This document shows, in pieces, positions 35,535-44,924 of a DNA stretch of 64,000 bases. Origin of the DNA: an uncultured Desulfomonile sp. (GTDB taxonomy: Bacteria; Desulfobacterota; Desulfomonilia; Desulfomonilales; Desulfomonilaceae); contig CAJBEZ010000028.1 of assembly GCA_903952205.1 (NCBI GenBank), forward strand, positions 1-64,000. The letters are read 5' to 3'. Position numbers and translations under genes: made by a program. The notes under the pieces were generated by a model. The model was not told where the DNA came from and ran no database searches. It was given only the letters and a program-made list of their open reading frames with translations. How positions within the stretch are numbered: the first letter of the stretch is position 1; each line of letters begins with the position of its first letter.

Positions 35535-36995
35535 ATGTCTGACAAACTACAAGATTGTCCGGCAATACGGATTGAAAACGGTGATATTTCCTCGCTGAGG
35601 GAAAAAACAGAGATGCTCGAGTTGATTCTGGACAATATTTACAACGGAGTCATGGTCACAGATCCTGAAGGCTATGTAAAGTTTTTCAACGCACCATACG
35701 GGCAGTATCTTGGGGTTGATCCGAAACAACAGATCGGAAAGCATTGCACTCAAGTCATAGAGAATACGAGAATGCATATAGTGGCCAAAACAGGGAAGGC
35801 CGAGATCAACCAAAGCCATTCCATAAAGGGACAAAACATGGTGGTGCAGCGAATCCCAATCAAAAAAGATGGGAAAGTCTTAGCGGTTTTTGGCCAGGTT
35901 ATGTTCAAAGATGTTAGGGACGTGGGTAAACTCGCAAGGAAGTTGTCAATGCTGGAATCCAAGGTCGAATTATACGAGCGTGAGCTGATTTCTCTTCGAT
36001 CCACGCGATACACGATGGACAGCATAGCGGGAACAAGCGAGACGATAGGTTCCCTAAAAAAAGAAGCTCTTAAGGCTGCGGCAACGAATTTACCGGTTTT
36101 AATAACCGGGGAGTCCGGCACAGGCAAGGAACTGTTCGCGCAGGCTATTCATAATGCGAGTCCAAGGAGGCTCAATCCATTCGTCAGGATCAACTGCGCC
36201 GCTATTCCACGTGAATTAATGGAATCAGAACTATTCGGCTATGATCGAGGCGCTTTTACGGGCGCTACCTATAAAGGCAAGCCAGGCAAATTCGAACTCG
36301 CCAACAGAGGGACCCTTTTCCTTGACGAAATTGGAGACCTTCCGCTGGAAATGCAGCCAAAGCTGTTGCGTGTGCTGGAAGAAAAAGAAGTGGAAAGAGT
36401 TGGAGGAACATCGTTGATACGAGTTGATTTTCGGGTCATTGCGGCCAGTAATCAGAACCTCGAAACGATGATGATTGATGGACGATTTAGAAAGGACCTA
36501 TTCTACCGACTCAATGTAATATTTCTTAACATTAAACCCCTTAGAGAACGTCCTGAAGACATCATGCCTCTCAGCCTACATATACTGGATCAACTGGCCA
36601 GAGATTATTCCATACCGTCGATTCGGATTAACTCGAAAACTGAGGCGATTCTGTCATCATACCTTTGGCCGGGAAACTGCCGAGAACTATATAATGTCCT
36701 GGAAAGGACCGTTTCGTCTCTCGAAGGTAAGGTCATTCGTCCTGAAGACTTGCCTATCCAGATTTACTCCACTCAGAAGAAGTGCGGTTTATCAAGCCGT
36801 ATGACTCTGAAAGATGTTCAGGGAATGGCTGAAAAGGAAGCCATTCTCTCTGTTCTGGCCACCACCAAAAATAACAAGGCCGCTGCTGCGCGTTTACTTG
36901 GAATTCATCGCACATTGCTATATAAGAAACTTAATAAACATGGCATCGATTCAGAATCTACGCAACAGGAAAGTAGCCGATTTGATACACTTTAA
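35535..36995 (+). CDS. PAS-containing sigma-54-dependent activator
   Basis: A 486-residue enhancer-binding protein. An N-terminal PAS domain (about 20-130) and coiled linker precede an AAA+ domain (Walker A GESGTGKE, GAFTGA loop, Walker B LFLDEIGDL, and FRKDLFYRLNV) and a Fis-type helix-turn-helix (NNKAAAARLLGIHRTLLYKK). There is no receiver, so it senses a small molecule directly, like PrpR- or AtoC-type catabolic activators. The ATG at 35535 has AAGGGGG; a TTG at 35511 is less likely. It probably activates both divergent sigma-54 promoters in the gap upstream. Confidence 0.92.
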   Translation: MSDKLQDCPAIRIENGDISSLREKTEMLELILDNIYNGVMVTDPEGYVKFFNAPYGQYLGVDPKQQIGKHCTQVIENTRMHIVAKTGKAEINQSHSIKGQNMVVQRIPIKKDGKVLAVFGQVMFKDVRDVGKLARKLSMLESKVELYERELISLRSTRYTMDSIAGTSETIGSLKKEALKAAATNLPVLITGESGTGKELFAQAIHNASPRRLNPFVRINCAAIPRELMESELFGYDRGAFTGATYKGKPGKFELANRGTLFLDEIGDLPLEMQPKLLRVLEEKEVERVGGTSLIRVDFRVIAASNQNLETMMIDGRFRKDLFYRLNVIFLNIKPLRERPEDIMPLSLHILDQLARDYSIPSIRINSKTEAILSSYLWPGNCRELYNVLERTVSSLEGKVIRPEDLPIQIYSTQKKCGLSSRMTLKDVQGMAEKEAILSVLATTKNNKAAAARLLGIHRTLLYKKLNKHGIDSESTQQESSRFDTL

Positions 36996-37030
36996 CTTGA
37001 CCGTGACTTTCGCCCACAACGGGGTGGTTC

Positions 37031-38527
37031 ATGCAGCCCATTGAACTAGACAAGCGCCCTGAGTCTTGTTTGATATATGGGATTGCCAATCCATGCTCAA
37101 TCGTGGTTTTTGGAGCCACTGGAGATTTGACCACTCGCAAACTCGCTCCCGCCCTTTATAATCTCTACCTTCAAGGCGTTTTGCCTGAGTCTTCCATCAT
37201 AGTCGGAGTCGCCCGTTCAGAAATGAGCGACGACCAATTTAGAATGAGAATAAAAGAAGCTGTTGCGGGAAAAGATATGTCAATGTGGGAAAAGTTCGCA
37301 GCAGCCCTCTATTATCATTCCACACAATTTGATCATTCTTATTCCCTCTCACAACTATCTGAAAGGCTTAAAAATCTTGAGAAGGAACGTAATCTCGGTG
37401 GAGACAGGGTCTTCTATCTAGCGATTCCTCCTTCATTGTACAATGTTACCGTGGAAATGATTGGGAGATCCGGACTTTCCCGTGAGAATTTTGATGGTAA
37501 CGGTTGGGCTAGAATAGTTATTGAGAAACCTTTTGGCCGTGATTTTAAGACAGCTGTAGAGCTTAATAAAACTCTACAGAAACATTTTGACGAAAGCCGC
37601 ATTTTTAGGATTGACCATTACCTTGCAAAGGAAACGGTCCAGAATGTTCTCATGCTGAGATTCGCCAATACTATTTTCGAGCCATTGTGGAATAGAATGT
37701 TCATTGATCATGTCCAGATTACCGCAGCGGAGTCGATTGGAATTGAGAGTCGGGCTGAGTATTATGAAGATTCGGGTATATTGCGAGACATGTTTCAGAA
37801 TCATATGATGCAACTCCTTGCATTGACGGCGATGGAGCCTCCATCCGAGTTGCAGGCTGATTATGTCAGGGACGAAAGATGCAAGATATTCAGGTCATTG
37901 AGACCGTTTTCGGCTGAAGACGACTTCAGGAACATAATTCTGGGTCAGTACGGGCCAGGAACCATTGATGGTGTAGGTGTAAGGGGCTACCGCGAAGAAC
38001 CTGGCGTTTCAGCGGCGTCCATGACTCCAACTTTTGCCACAATGAAGGTTTTTGTAGAAAATTGGAGATGGAATGGTGTCCCGTTTTATCTGACTTCAGG
38101 AAAACGGCTGGGGGAAAAACTCACGGAAATTGTCATCCATTTCCGTACAGTGCCTCATTCTATGTTCCGAAACGCACTGCAAGAGTCTGTCACACCTAAC
38201 ATCCTTACTCTGGGAATTTATCCCGACGAAACTGTCAATCTTACCTTCCAGATCAACAGTCCAGGCTCCAAGATTTGCCTAAGGTCGGTAGCCATGGACT
38301 TTAACTATAATGAAGTTTACAGCTTATCCAACTTGGACGCTTATGAGCGGTTACTACTGGATTGCATTCAGGGCGATCAAATGCTTTTCTGGCGGCAGGA
38401 CGCTGTTGAACTTTGCTGGTCTTTTCTAGAACCTGTCCTGTATCATTGCGAGAGTTGCTTGGATATGGATAAACGGCTTTTGACCTATGATGCGGGAACA
38501 TGGGGCCCCGAAATTAATCAATTGTAA
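37031..38527 (+). CDS. zwf: Glucose-6-phosphate 1-dehydrogenase
   Basis: A 498-residue enzyme that oxidises glucose-6-phosphate to 6-phosphogluconolactone with NAD(P)+, the entry to the oxidative pentose phosphate pathway. The nucleotide motif GATGDLTTRKL, EKPFGRD, the active-site signature RIDHYLAKETVQN and the late VENWRWNGVPFYL are intact. It lies 35 bases after the activator gene on the same strand; functional connection is not evident. No pgl or gnd gene is adjacent. Confidence 0.96.
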   Translation: MQPIELDKRPESCLIYGIANPCSIVVFGATGDLTTRKLAPALYNLYLQGVLPESSIIVGVARSEMSDDQFRMRIKEAVAGKDMSMWEKFAAALYYHSTQFDHSYSLSQLSERLKNLEKERNLGGDRVFYLAIPPSLYNVTVEMIGRSGLSRENFDGNGWARIVIEKPFGRDFKTAVELNKTLQKHFDESRIFRIDHYLAKETVQNVLMLRFANTIFEPLWNRMFIDHVQITAAESIGIESRAEYYEDSGILRDMFQNHMMQLLALTAMEPPSELQADYVRDERCKIFRSLRPFSAEDDFRNIILGQYGPGTIDGVGVRGYREEPGVSAASMTPTFATMKVFVENWRWNGVPFYLTSGKRLGEKLTEIVIHFRTVPHSMFRNALQESVTPNILTLGIYPDETVNLTFQINSPGSKICLRSVAMDFNYNEVYSLSNLDAYERLLLDCIQGDQMLFWRQDAVELCWSFLEPVLYHCESCLDMDKRLLTYDAGTWGPEINQL

Positions 38528-38621
38528 GCTGAGGCCATATAGTGCCATGAGAATTTAAAAAGTGCGCAGTTTCAGCATTTTTTGTTAAGACTTTATTATA
38601 GTGGACGAGGAGGTGTCGCCA

Positions 38622-38981
38622 ATGAAATGCGACAAATGCGGGCAGGATGTCCCTGAAGGAGAAGAGCACGACTATCACGATCAGGCAATTTGTGATGACT
38701 GCTACATGGATGCGCTCTCCCCCACACGAACGTGCGATCCATGGGCGGTTTATACGGCAAAATCGATATCAGACAAGGCTAGTGGCACACTTCAACTAAA
38801 CGATATCCAGACGAAAATTTTAAAGATCCTGGAGGAAACCGGGGGCGTTGAATTTTCGGTTCTGGTAGATCGGATTGGCGAGGACCACAGGGTTGTGGAA
38901 CGAGAGTTTGCAGCGCTTCGTCACATTGAAAAAGTCAGAGCCGAAATGAGGGAAGATAAGAAGGTCTTGAGACTTTGGTAA
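38622..38981 (+). CDS. Zinc-ribbon / winged-helix small protein
   Basis: A 119-residue protein. Residues 3-30 have paired CxxC motifs (CDKCGQDV and CDDCYMD) forming a zinc ribbon; residues about 60-119 form a helix-turn-helix (QTKILKILEETGGVEFSVLVDRIG). The ATG 38622 has GAGGAGG; the upstream GTG 38601 lacks one. It may be a small DNA-binding regulator, but no target is visible. Family seen by me only as a general type, so function stays open. Confidence 0.75.
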   Translation: MKCDKCGQDVPEGEEHDYHDQAICDDCYMDALSPTRTCDPWAVYTAKSISDKASGTLQLNDIQTKILKILEETGGVEFSVLVDRIGEDHRVVEREFAALRHIEKVRAEMREDKKVLRLW

Positions 38982-39050
38982 CATGATGAAAGGTTTATAT
39001 CTTGCCGGTTAACAATGTTGTTGGTCCATATATAAAAAGGAGACAGTTTC

Positions 39051-39635
39051 ATGGTTAAAAGAATTATCGCTCTTGTTCTAGTCTCAACACTGGCGCTAGT
39101 CTGGATTGTATCAGCCTGCGCTCAAACCACTCCACCAACTGATCCCAAAAAACATATCCCTCAAGGCAAATATCTAAACGCCAAACAAGCCTACGAAAAG
39201 TGGCTATCTAACCCTCAGGGGGTTACGATTATTGATGTAAGGACTCCCGAAGAATATGTCTATTTAGGTCACGCTCCTATGGCCATCAACTTGCCGATTG
39301 AAACATGGACCGGAAAATTTGATCCTGAAAAGAAAGACGTTGTATTGGCCCAGAATCCTGAGTTCGTAGCGAAGCTTAAGGAACTTGTAAAACCGACTAA
39401 TCCTTTGTTGATAATGTGCCGGTCGGGGCACCGGTCGGCAGCCGCAGCCAAGTTGCTTGAAAAGGAGGGTTTTACCGAGGTTTATAATGTTGTAGACGGC
39501 TTTGAAGGTGATAAGGTTTCTGACCCAGAAAGCTACTTTGATGGAAAGAGGTATAAGAATGGCTGGAAGAATTCCGGCGTTCCATGGACCTACTCACTCG
39601 ACTCAAAGTTGCTTCCATTAATGCCTCTCAAATAA
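39051..39635 (+). CDS. Rhodanese-domain lipoprotein
   Basis: A 194-residue exported protein with a lipobox-like signal (VSAC, Cys at about 23), so likely membrane-anchored outside the cytoplasm. The rhodanese domain has VTIIDVRTPEEY and the active loop CRSGHRS with catalytic Cys at about 124. Rhodaneses handle sulfane sulfur; a single-domain periplasmic form often serves sulfide or sulfur metabolism or repair. It has AAGGAG before the ATG. Confidence 0.88.
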   Translation: MVKRIIALVLVSTLALVWIVSACAQTTPPTDPKKHIPQGKYLNAKQAYEKWLSNPQGVTIIDVRTPEEYVYLGHAPMAINLPIETWTGKFDPEKKDVVLAQNPEFVAKLKELVKPTNPLLIMCRSGHRSAAAAKLLEKEGFTEVYNVVDGFEGDKVSDPESYFDGKRYKNGWKNSGVPWTYSLDSKLLPLMPLK

Positions 39636-39675
39636 GAGAGCTTTATTCGTCAATAACACAAACCGGCGCGCGGGC

Positions 39676-39951
39676 TTAAGGCTTGGACTTGCCGGGCTTA
39701 GAAAGCCCGCGCATGCCGGATCCCGACCCTGAAGACTCCAAACCGGTTTTATTCTTACTATTGGTTTTTTTGATTCCTGTCGAAGAACCACCCGGCGAAA
39801 CTTTCGGCGATGAACTCTTGTTGGTAGATCCAACAAGGGATTTGGTCTTACCCGTAGTACTTTTAGACAAGATATCCTTGCCTTTGGCATGGACAAGAGA
39901 AACACACAGGAACAAAAAACATACAAGAAATACTAACGTTCTTGTTTTCAC
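39676..39951 (-). CDS. Small secreted Ser/Lys/Gly-rich protein
   Basis: A 91-residue protein on the minus strand with a clean signal peptide (LVFLVCFLFLCVSLVHA, cleavage near residue 22) and a low-complexity, strongly basic mature part ending GLSKPGKSKP. GTG start at 39951 with GGGAG before it. Convergent with the rhodanese gene. Unknown function; composition suggests a cell-surface or nucleic-acid-binding peptide, which is only a guess. Confidence 0.6.
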   Translation of the reverse strand: MKTRTLVFLVCFLFLCVSLVHAKGKDILSKSTTGKTKSLVGSTNKSSSPKVSPGGSSTGIKKTNSKNKTGLESSGSGSGMRGLSKPGKSKP

Positions 39952-40477
39952 GCTGATTTCTCCCTTGACATTTTTATCCTCAAAGGAAATGTCACTTTTT
40001 ATTTACCGTTCTAATCCTAACAGTACCAGACAGCTATTTTCAACTAGATTGACAGCTTCCTCATGTAAAACTTCCTTTAGGTCTCCAATCACTTTTACGA
40101 AATGGTTTGTAGCGCTAAGGCCATTTTGAACCAGGGTTCGACTCGACTGTTTTTCAAGAGACTTCGGCGTGCGTTTTAGCACGCAACTGCTTGACTCATG
40201 GGTGCGATTCCGCACATAGTATAACGCCTGTTAAATCAGGCTATTACGTCAACTATTTTTACCAACGTGCGATTTAGCTCATCGTAACGATCATTGTCGC
40301 TCATGCCATTTGAAAAAATCAGGGCACTGGAGCGGTAACCCGCCAATTTTACCATGATTTATTTTATTTAAATTTAAAAAGAAAATGGCGCCATTTATGC
40401 TAAAAGTAAGTCACGCAACGAATGGATGTCTTTGTCCCTAAAATCGAGATTTTCAAGTTTTCGAGCCGGAGGAACTG
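39952..40477. other. Gene-poor region with small hairpins
   Basis: No convincing gene. Short perfect stems occur at about 40162-40181 (GCGTGC..GCACGC) and near 40202-40215 (GTGCG-ATTC-CGCAC). A 70-residue minus-strand ORF (40003-40215) exists but has no ribosome site I trust. AT-rich DNA near 40360-40400 could supply a promoter for the small ORFs that follow. Confidence 0.4.
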
Positions 40478-40651
40478 TTGATAAATTCCGAAACCAATTC
40501 TAATCGTCTGTGCGAAGAATCTCCCGAGGCGAAGGTTTCTTTGGGCTCGAGGGGGGGGGATCCCCTACCTGATCTACCTGTTTCAGAATTTTCTCCGATT
40601 GAGGACGGTTTTGTTATTCCCAGTGTTGAACTGGTTTCTAATAATTGTTGA
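40478..40651 (+). CDS. Possible 57-residue peptide with poly-G tract
   Basis: A TTG-started frame with GGAGG five bases before it runs 57 codons and ends TGA at 40651. It contains a nine-G tract (40551-40559) read in frame as RGGD; a one-base slip there would shift the frame. The second half (FSPIEDGFVIPSVELVSNN) has ordinary protein composition. No homologue recognised. Confidence 0.3.
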   Translation: MINSETNSNRLCEESPEAKVSLGSRGGDPLPDLPVSEFSPIEDGFVIPSVELVSNNC

Positions 40652-40662
40652 AAAGGGGCGCT

Positions 40663-40791
40663 ATGTCAGGACTCTCGGAATTGTCTACGTCGCAAAGAGT
40701 TTATAGAAGTCGTATGTTATTTCGATCCTTTTTTGTTAACCATAATTCCAGTTTCAGTCTGATCATTTTTTGTATTGCGCCCCCGTCATAA
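40663..40791 (+). CDS. Possible 42-residue peptide
   Basis: ATG 40663 follows AAAAGGGG and lies 11 bases after the previous ORF. The frame ends at 40791, 29 bases before a good terminator. The C-terminal half is hydrophobic (SSFSLIIFCIAPPS). Evidence is context only. Confidence 0.28.
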   Translation: MSGLSELSTSQRVYRSRMLFRSFFVNHNSSFSLIIFCIAPPS

Positions 40792-40819
40792 TAATCATAC
40801 CCTCTTTTATACTATAGTC

Positions 40820-40850
40820 TGGACAGTCCATAATGACTGTCCATTTTTTT
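40820..40850 (+). terminator. Rho-independent terminator without an established gene
   Basis: TGGACAGTC pairs perfectly with GACTGTCCA across a six-base loop, followed by seven T. There is no recognised gene on this strand within 1.1 kb upstream, so it implies an unrecognised transcript (small RNA or the two tiny ORFs). Confidence 0.75.
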
Positions 40851-41062
40851 GGATTCACAATTTTGAAATAGGCGCCTCATTAACGGTGAAGACAATATCC
40901 ACAAAATTCTAGAGAGGGTTTGGCTTGCCTGTGCCTTGATCATTTTCATGCATATACTCAGACCGCTTTTGAGGGTTTTTGCAGCGCTCTGTTGTGACTG
41001 ATAAAATCGGAATACTCCGCAACCGCACCACAGTTGATGCGTTTCGCAAAGGGGGATTATTG

Positions 41063-42832
41063 ATGGTCCAGCGCAAACATATTCTGATAGTCGATGACGA
41101 ACCTAAGAACCAAAGGCTGATTAAGGACTTTCTGGAAGTCCTCGGCCACTCGTCGGAACCTGCAAATGACGGACTTGAAGCGCTGGAGAAGCTAAAATCC
41201 GGATTCGACCTTGTGCTGCTGGATATCATGATGCCGGGCATAGATGGGTTCGAGGTAGTCCGATATATCCGTGAGAACCCTCAATTTGCTGACATTCCTG
41301 TCATCATGGTCACAGTTCTTGATGACAAAGAAACGCGCCTTCGGGCTGTAGAGGCGGGCGCAAATGATTTTATCAACAAGCCTATCGACCGACTTGAATT
41401 CAATGTCAGAATAGAATCTCTACTTAAAATGAAGGATGCCCAAGACGCAATCAAGAAACACCAAGCTGAATTGGAGGAGACTGTAGAGCGGCGGACATCA
41501 GAGCTTCTGGAGAGTGAAAGACGTTTCAGGACCCTTTTTGAGTCTGCGCAAGACTGCATATTTATCAAAGACAGAGAACATAGATATATCGATGTCAACG
41601 CTGCGACCGTGGATCTCTTACAGATGGCCAGGTACGAGATCATTGGAAAAACCGACATCGATTTTTTTGGCGAAGCGTATGCCGCTGAGTCCAAGAATGT
41701 CGAGTCCAGAGTTCTAAAAGGACAAACCATCGAGACCCAGCAGAATCTGGAGTGGAAATCACAGTCACTCTCTCTAGACTTTGTCAGATTTCCTCTTCTG
41801 GATTCATCCGGCGAAATAACAGGAATCTGCGGCATTGCACGGGAATTGGTCAAACCCTTCTCTACTACCTTTTGCGAATCTCCCCCAATCATCGAATATC
41901 AGTCTGACGCTATGCGATCGACTCTCGCAAAGGCAAACCTCGCTGCGGAAACAAATAGCGTAATACTCCTGACCGGCGAGACGGGTAGTGGCAAGGACCA
42001 CCTTGCACGCTACATACATGATCGGTCTTCCCGTTCTAGTGGCCCTTTCTATTCTATCAATTGCGCGGCTATCCCTTCAGAACTAGCGGAGTCGGAACTT
42101 TTCGGACATGAGGCCGGCGCATACACCGGAGCCCTTCGGAAGAAACGAGGAATTCTGGAACTGGCCGAGGGGGGAACACTCCTGTTGAATGAAATCGGAG
42201 AATTGGCGCCTCTGACACAAGCTAAATTACTGACTTTTTTGGACACTTTCTCTTTCACCCGAGTCGGAGGCGAAAAAAGTGTCACCGTAAACATTAAACT
42301 AATAGCGGCCACCAATAAAGATCTTTGGGAAGAAGTCTCTGATGGTCGTTTCAGAAAAGATCTCTTCTATCGTCTGAACGTGTTTGGTATAAATGTTCCG
42401 CCACTTCGAGAACGGGTCGAAGATATCACAATAATCATGAATTTAATTCTTACACGCCTCTGCAAAGAGATACAGCTTTCATGTGTTCCGAAAATAAATT
42501 TGGAAGCTATAAACACTCTGCGGTCCTACACTTGGCCCGGAAATGTGAGGGAACTGAGAAACGTTTTGGAACGAGCGCTTATCACGTCTCGGGGAGACAC
42601 TATTCGTAACGGTCACCTGGGCCTGGGGCAAACGGAAGGGGTTGGGTCTTTGAGGAAACCGAGTGTTCCTTCAGGACGTTCTCTGTATGATGTTATTGGA
42701 GAAACAGAGCGGCTCCTGATTGAGGATGCCCTTGGCCGTTCCGGTCGGAAGAAACAGGAAGCCGCAAGTCTACTTGGCATTTCCAGGTTTGCCCTGGTCC
42801 GCCATATGACCAAACTGGGAATATGCGGTTGA
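41063..42832 (+). CDS. Receiver-PAS-sigma54 activator
   Basis: A 589-residue regulator: receiver (about 5-120) with Asp54 in LLDIMMPGIDG, PAS (about 150-275), AAA+ domain and Fis-type helix-turn-helix (KKQEAASLLGISRFALVRH). Walker A is GETGSGKD; the sigma-54 loop reads GAYTGA; Walker B reads LLLNEIGEL, with Asn replacing the usual Asp. ATG 41063 follows GGGGGA; the upstream TTG is less likely. It overlaps the kinase gene by ten bases, so the two are a two-component unit, probably governing the downstream metal-efflux locus, although I found no good -24/-12 site there. Confidence 0.88.
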   Translation: MVQRKHILIVDDEPKNQRLIKDFLEVLGHSSEPANDGLEALEKLKSGFDLVLLDIMMPGIDGFEVVRYIRENPQFADIPVIMVTVLDDKETRLRAVEAGANDFINKPIDRLEFNVRIESLLKMKDAQDAIKKHQAELEETVERRTSELLESERRFRTLFESAQDCIFIKDREHRYIDVNAATVDLLQMARYEIIGKTDIDFFGEAYAAESKNVESRVLKGQTIETQQNLEWKSQSLSLDFVRFPLLDSSGEITGICGIARELVKPFSTTFCESPPIIEYQSDAMRSTLAKANLAAETNSVILLTGETGSGKDHLARYIHDRSSRSSGPFYSINCAAIPSELAESELFGHEAGAYTGALRKKRGILELAEGGTLLLNEIGELAPLTQAKLLTFLDTFSFTRVGGEKSVTVNIKLIAATNKDLWEEVSDGRFRKDLFYRLNVFGINVPPLRERVEDITIIMNLILTRLCKEIQLSCVPKINLEAINTLRSYTWPGNVRELRNVLERALITSRGDTIRNGHLGLGQTEGVGSLRKPSVPSGRSLYDVIGETERLLIEDALGRSGRKKQEAASLLGISRFALVRHMTKLGICG

Positions 42833-44706
42833 CAATACTCATTACAAGTGACTTGGTTGCAAAAACGGACCGCCTCCGTAGCGGACAGATAAGACAGGTA
42901 TATTCTCATTCAGTGCAAGGAGGTTTAGCTGCGCTTCTGGGAGCTATAGTCTTGGCCGGGGCTCTTTGGGGCACAATTTCACACGCTAGATTGATAGCAT
43001 GGGTTTCATGTTATCTGGCCATATTTGTCGTTCGACTATTCCTCATTTTGGCATTCCAAAAAGCGGCTCCCACAGGAAAAGATTTATTTACCTGGGGGAC
43101 GACCCATACGTTTATTACTAGCCTGAGCGGGCTGGTATGGACAGCCGCCGCAGTGTTTATTTTCCCTGCAGACGTCGAGTACCTTCAGATTTTTATGATT
43201 GTTTTTGTTGGAGGAATAGTCGCCGGAGCGGTGGTAGTCTACTCCCCAACCAATGAATACTTGATTAACATTCTCCTGGTCCTTGTTCCGCTTGCTGCAC
43301 GATTTATATATCAGGGCACAGATCACGATCTTAACATCGGGGTCATCCTGCTCATGTTTGGTGTTTTTATGGCTCTGTTGGGCCATAATATTCACAAGTT
43401 GTACTCGGAACTCCTAACTCTGAGATTTGAAAAAGACGATCTCATTGAAGGTCTTAAAGCTGACATCTCATCGCGGAAACTCGCAGCGGCCCTCACAACT
43501 GAGCTTCGAGCTCAAGCCGAGGCTGCCGGCGCAGCTAAGAGTGAATTCCTTATGAACATGAGTCATGAACTCCGAACACCTTTGACCGCCATCATCGGTT
43601 TCGCTGATTTGTTGTCTGAACAATTCTTCGGTAAGCTCAATGAAAAGCAATTGGGGTATGTAAGTGAGATTTCTGAAGCAGGCCACCTTCTGAGTCAACT
43701 GATTAACGACATACTTGACTTGTCTAAAGTCGATTCAGGAAAGATGGAATTGAGCGTGTCCAGTGTCAGATTGGGTCATTTATTGGAAAATAGTCTGAAC
43801 ATGGTCAGGCAAAAAGTCGGGAAACGAGGTTTGGAAATAAATCTGTCAATTCAAGAAGGTCTCAAGGGAATAGAGATTGTCGCCGATGAGATTAAACTTA
43901 AACAGATTCTGTTCAATCTGCTGACCAACGCTACCAAGTTTACCCCATCCGGTGGTCACATCCGATTGGGAGTTGAGCGCACAAACGCTGACCTCATTAT
44001 AAGCGTTTCCGACACAGGCATCGGCTTAAAGCCGGAAGATCAACACCGGATATTTGAACCGTTCGAGAGATTGGATTCTTCTCTTTCCAACCCTGAAGCG
44101 GGTACCGGTTTGGGACTTGCTTTGGTTGCGAGACTCGTTGGGCTTCACGGGGGTCGCGTCTGGGCAATTAGTGACGGTGAAGGTAAGGGCAGCACGTTCA
44201 GTTTTACCATCCCATTCGTGCAAACATCCAAAGAGATAAAAGACCCCGAGGAACAGTTTACTGTGGCAACGACTACGGTCCGGAGGTTGACCCCCAATTT
44301 TCCGGTGGATGCCAAAAAGCGACCAAAAGTCCTAGTTGTGGAGGACAACAAGACCAACATGAAGTTAGTCGTGAATTTGCTGGAAGCCGGAGGGTATAAC
44401 CCACTCCAGGCATTTTCGGCTGTAGATGGAATAAGAAGCTCGGAAATTTGTAAACCCGCTCTGATTGTAATAGACACCTCTCTTCCAGATATGGATGGAT
44501 TGGCTGCCACCAGGGTTATAAAAAGTAATCCGCTTACCAGCCATATTCCCATTATCGCTCTTACCGCCGGCACGATGAAGATTGACGAACAAACCTCTAA
44601 AGAAGCAGGTTGTGCAGCATATTTTGTCAAACCCTTTGATATCTGGATCTTCTACCGAACCCTCGATGGGCTAATTAAAACAGTGGACGAGGGTCAGGTC
44701 GAATAA
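42823..44706 (+). CDS. Membrane hybrid histidine kinase with receiver
   Basis: A 627-residue kinase. Six or seven membrane segments between residues about 30 and 195 form the sensor. HisKA has His248 in MSHELRTPL; HATPase has NLLTNATKF, DTGIGL and GTGLGLAL; the receiver has Asp551 in VIDTSLPDMDG and KPF. The ATG overlaps the end of the regulator gene. Probably the cognate sensor of the activator at 41063 through a phosphorelay that needs an Hpt protein not visible here, or direct transfer. Confidence 0.9.
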   Translation: MRLTILITSDLVAKTDRLRSGQIRQVYSHSVQGGLAALLGAIVLAGALWGTISHARLIAWVSCYLAIFVVRLFLILAFQKAAPTGKDLFTWGTTHTFITSLSGLVWTAAAVFIFPADVEYLQIFMIVFVGGIVAGAVVVYSPTNEYLINILLVLVPLAARFIYQGTDHDLNIGVILLMFGVFMALLGHNIHKLYSELLTLRFEKDDLIEGLKADISSRKLAAALTTELRAQAEAAGAAKSEFLMNMSHELRTPLTAIIGFADLLSEQFFGKLNEKQLGYVSEISEAGHLLSQLINDILDLSKVDSGKMELSVSSVRLGHLLENSLNMVRQKVGKRGLEINLSIQEGLKGIEIVADEIKLKQILFNLLTNATKFTPSGGHIRLGVERTNADLIISVSDTGIGLKPEDQHRIFEPFERLDSSLSNPEAGTGLGLALVARLVGLHGGRVWAISDGEGKGSTFSFTIPFVQTSKEIKDPEEQFTVATTTVRRLTPNFPVDAKKRPKVLVVEDNKTNMKLVVNLLEAGGYNPLQAFSAVDGIRSSEICKPALIVIDTSLPDMDGLAATRVIKSNPLTSHIPIIALTAGTMKIDEQTSKEAGCAAYFVKPFDIWIFYRTLDGLIKTVDEGQVE

Positions 44707-44829
44707 TTCACCAGGTGTTAAAAAGGCCAACTAATGGACCGAAATGGACATGTTCTAAGTTGATGGTCAGCCCCTTCCTTTTGGATCAACAATTTTAACA
44801 CATCTCCCTAAGCGAGATCACAGAAAATG

Positions 44830-44858
44830 TTGACAAAACTTATGGGACATTTTAGTTT
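44830..44858 (+). promoter_or_regulatory. Candidate sigma-70 promoter of the metal locus
   Basis: TTGACA at 44830-44835 and TAGTTT at 44853-44858, 17 bases apart, about 70 bases before the first small secreted ORF. The -10 match is partial. Confidence 0.35.
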
Positions 44859-44924
44859 GCCTTTGCCCTTATGATGATTAATTTATAGAGGCTATAGGGC
44901 GTATTGCATTAATAAAGGCCGCTT

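Noticed and set aside
40110-40150. tRNA-like T-arm (GGGTTCGACTC)
   Set aside because: No matching five-base T stem, acceptor stem or anticodon arm could be found around it on either strand.
40003-40215. 70-codon minus-strand ORF in the gene-poor region
   Set aside because: No convincing ribosome site and no recognised motif, so it is left as a possibility only.
40551-40559. Nine-G tract as a frameshift breaking the small ORF
   Set aside because: On counting codons the ORF is continuous through the tract, so no frameshift is needed; slippage remains only a possibility.
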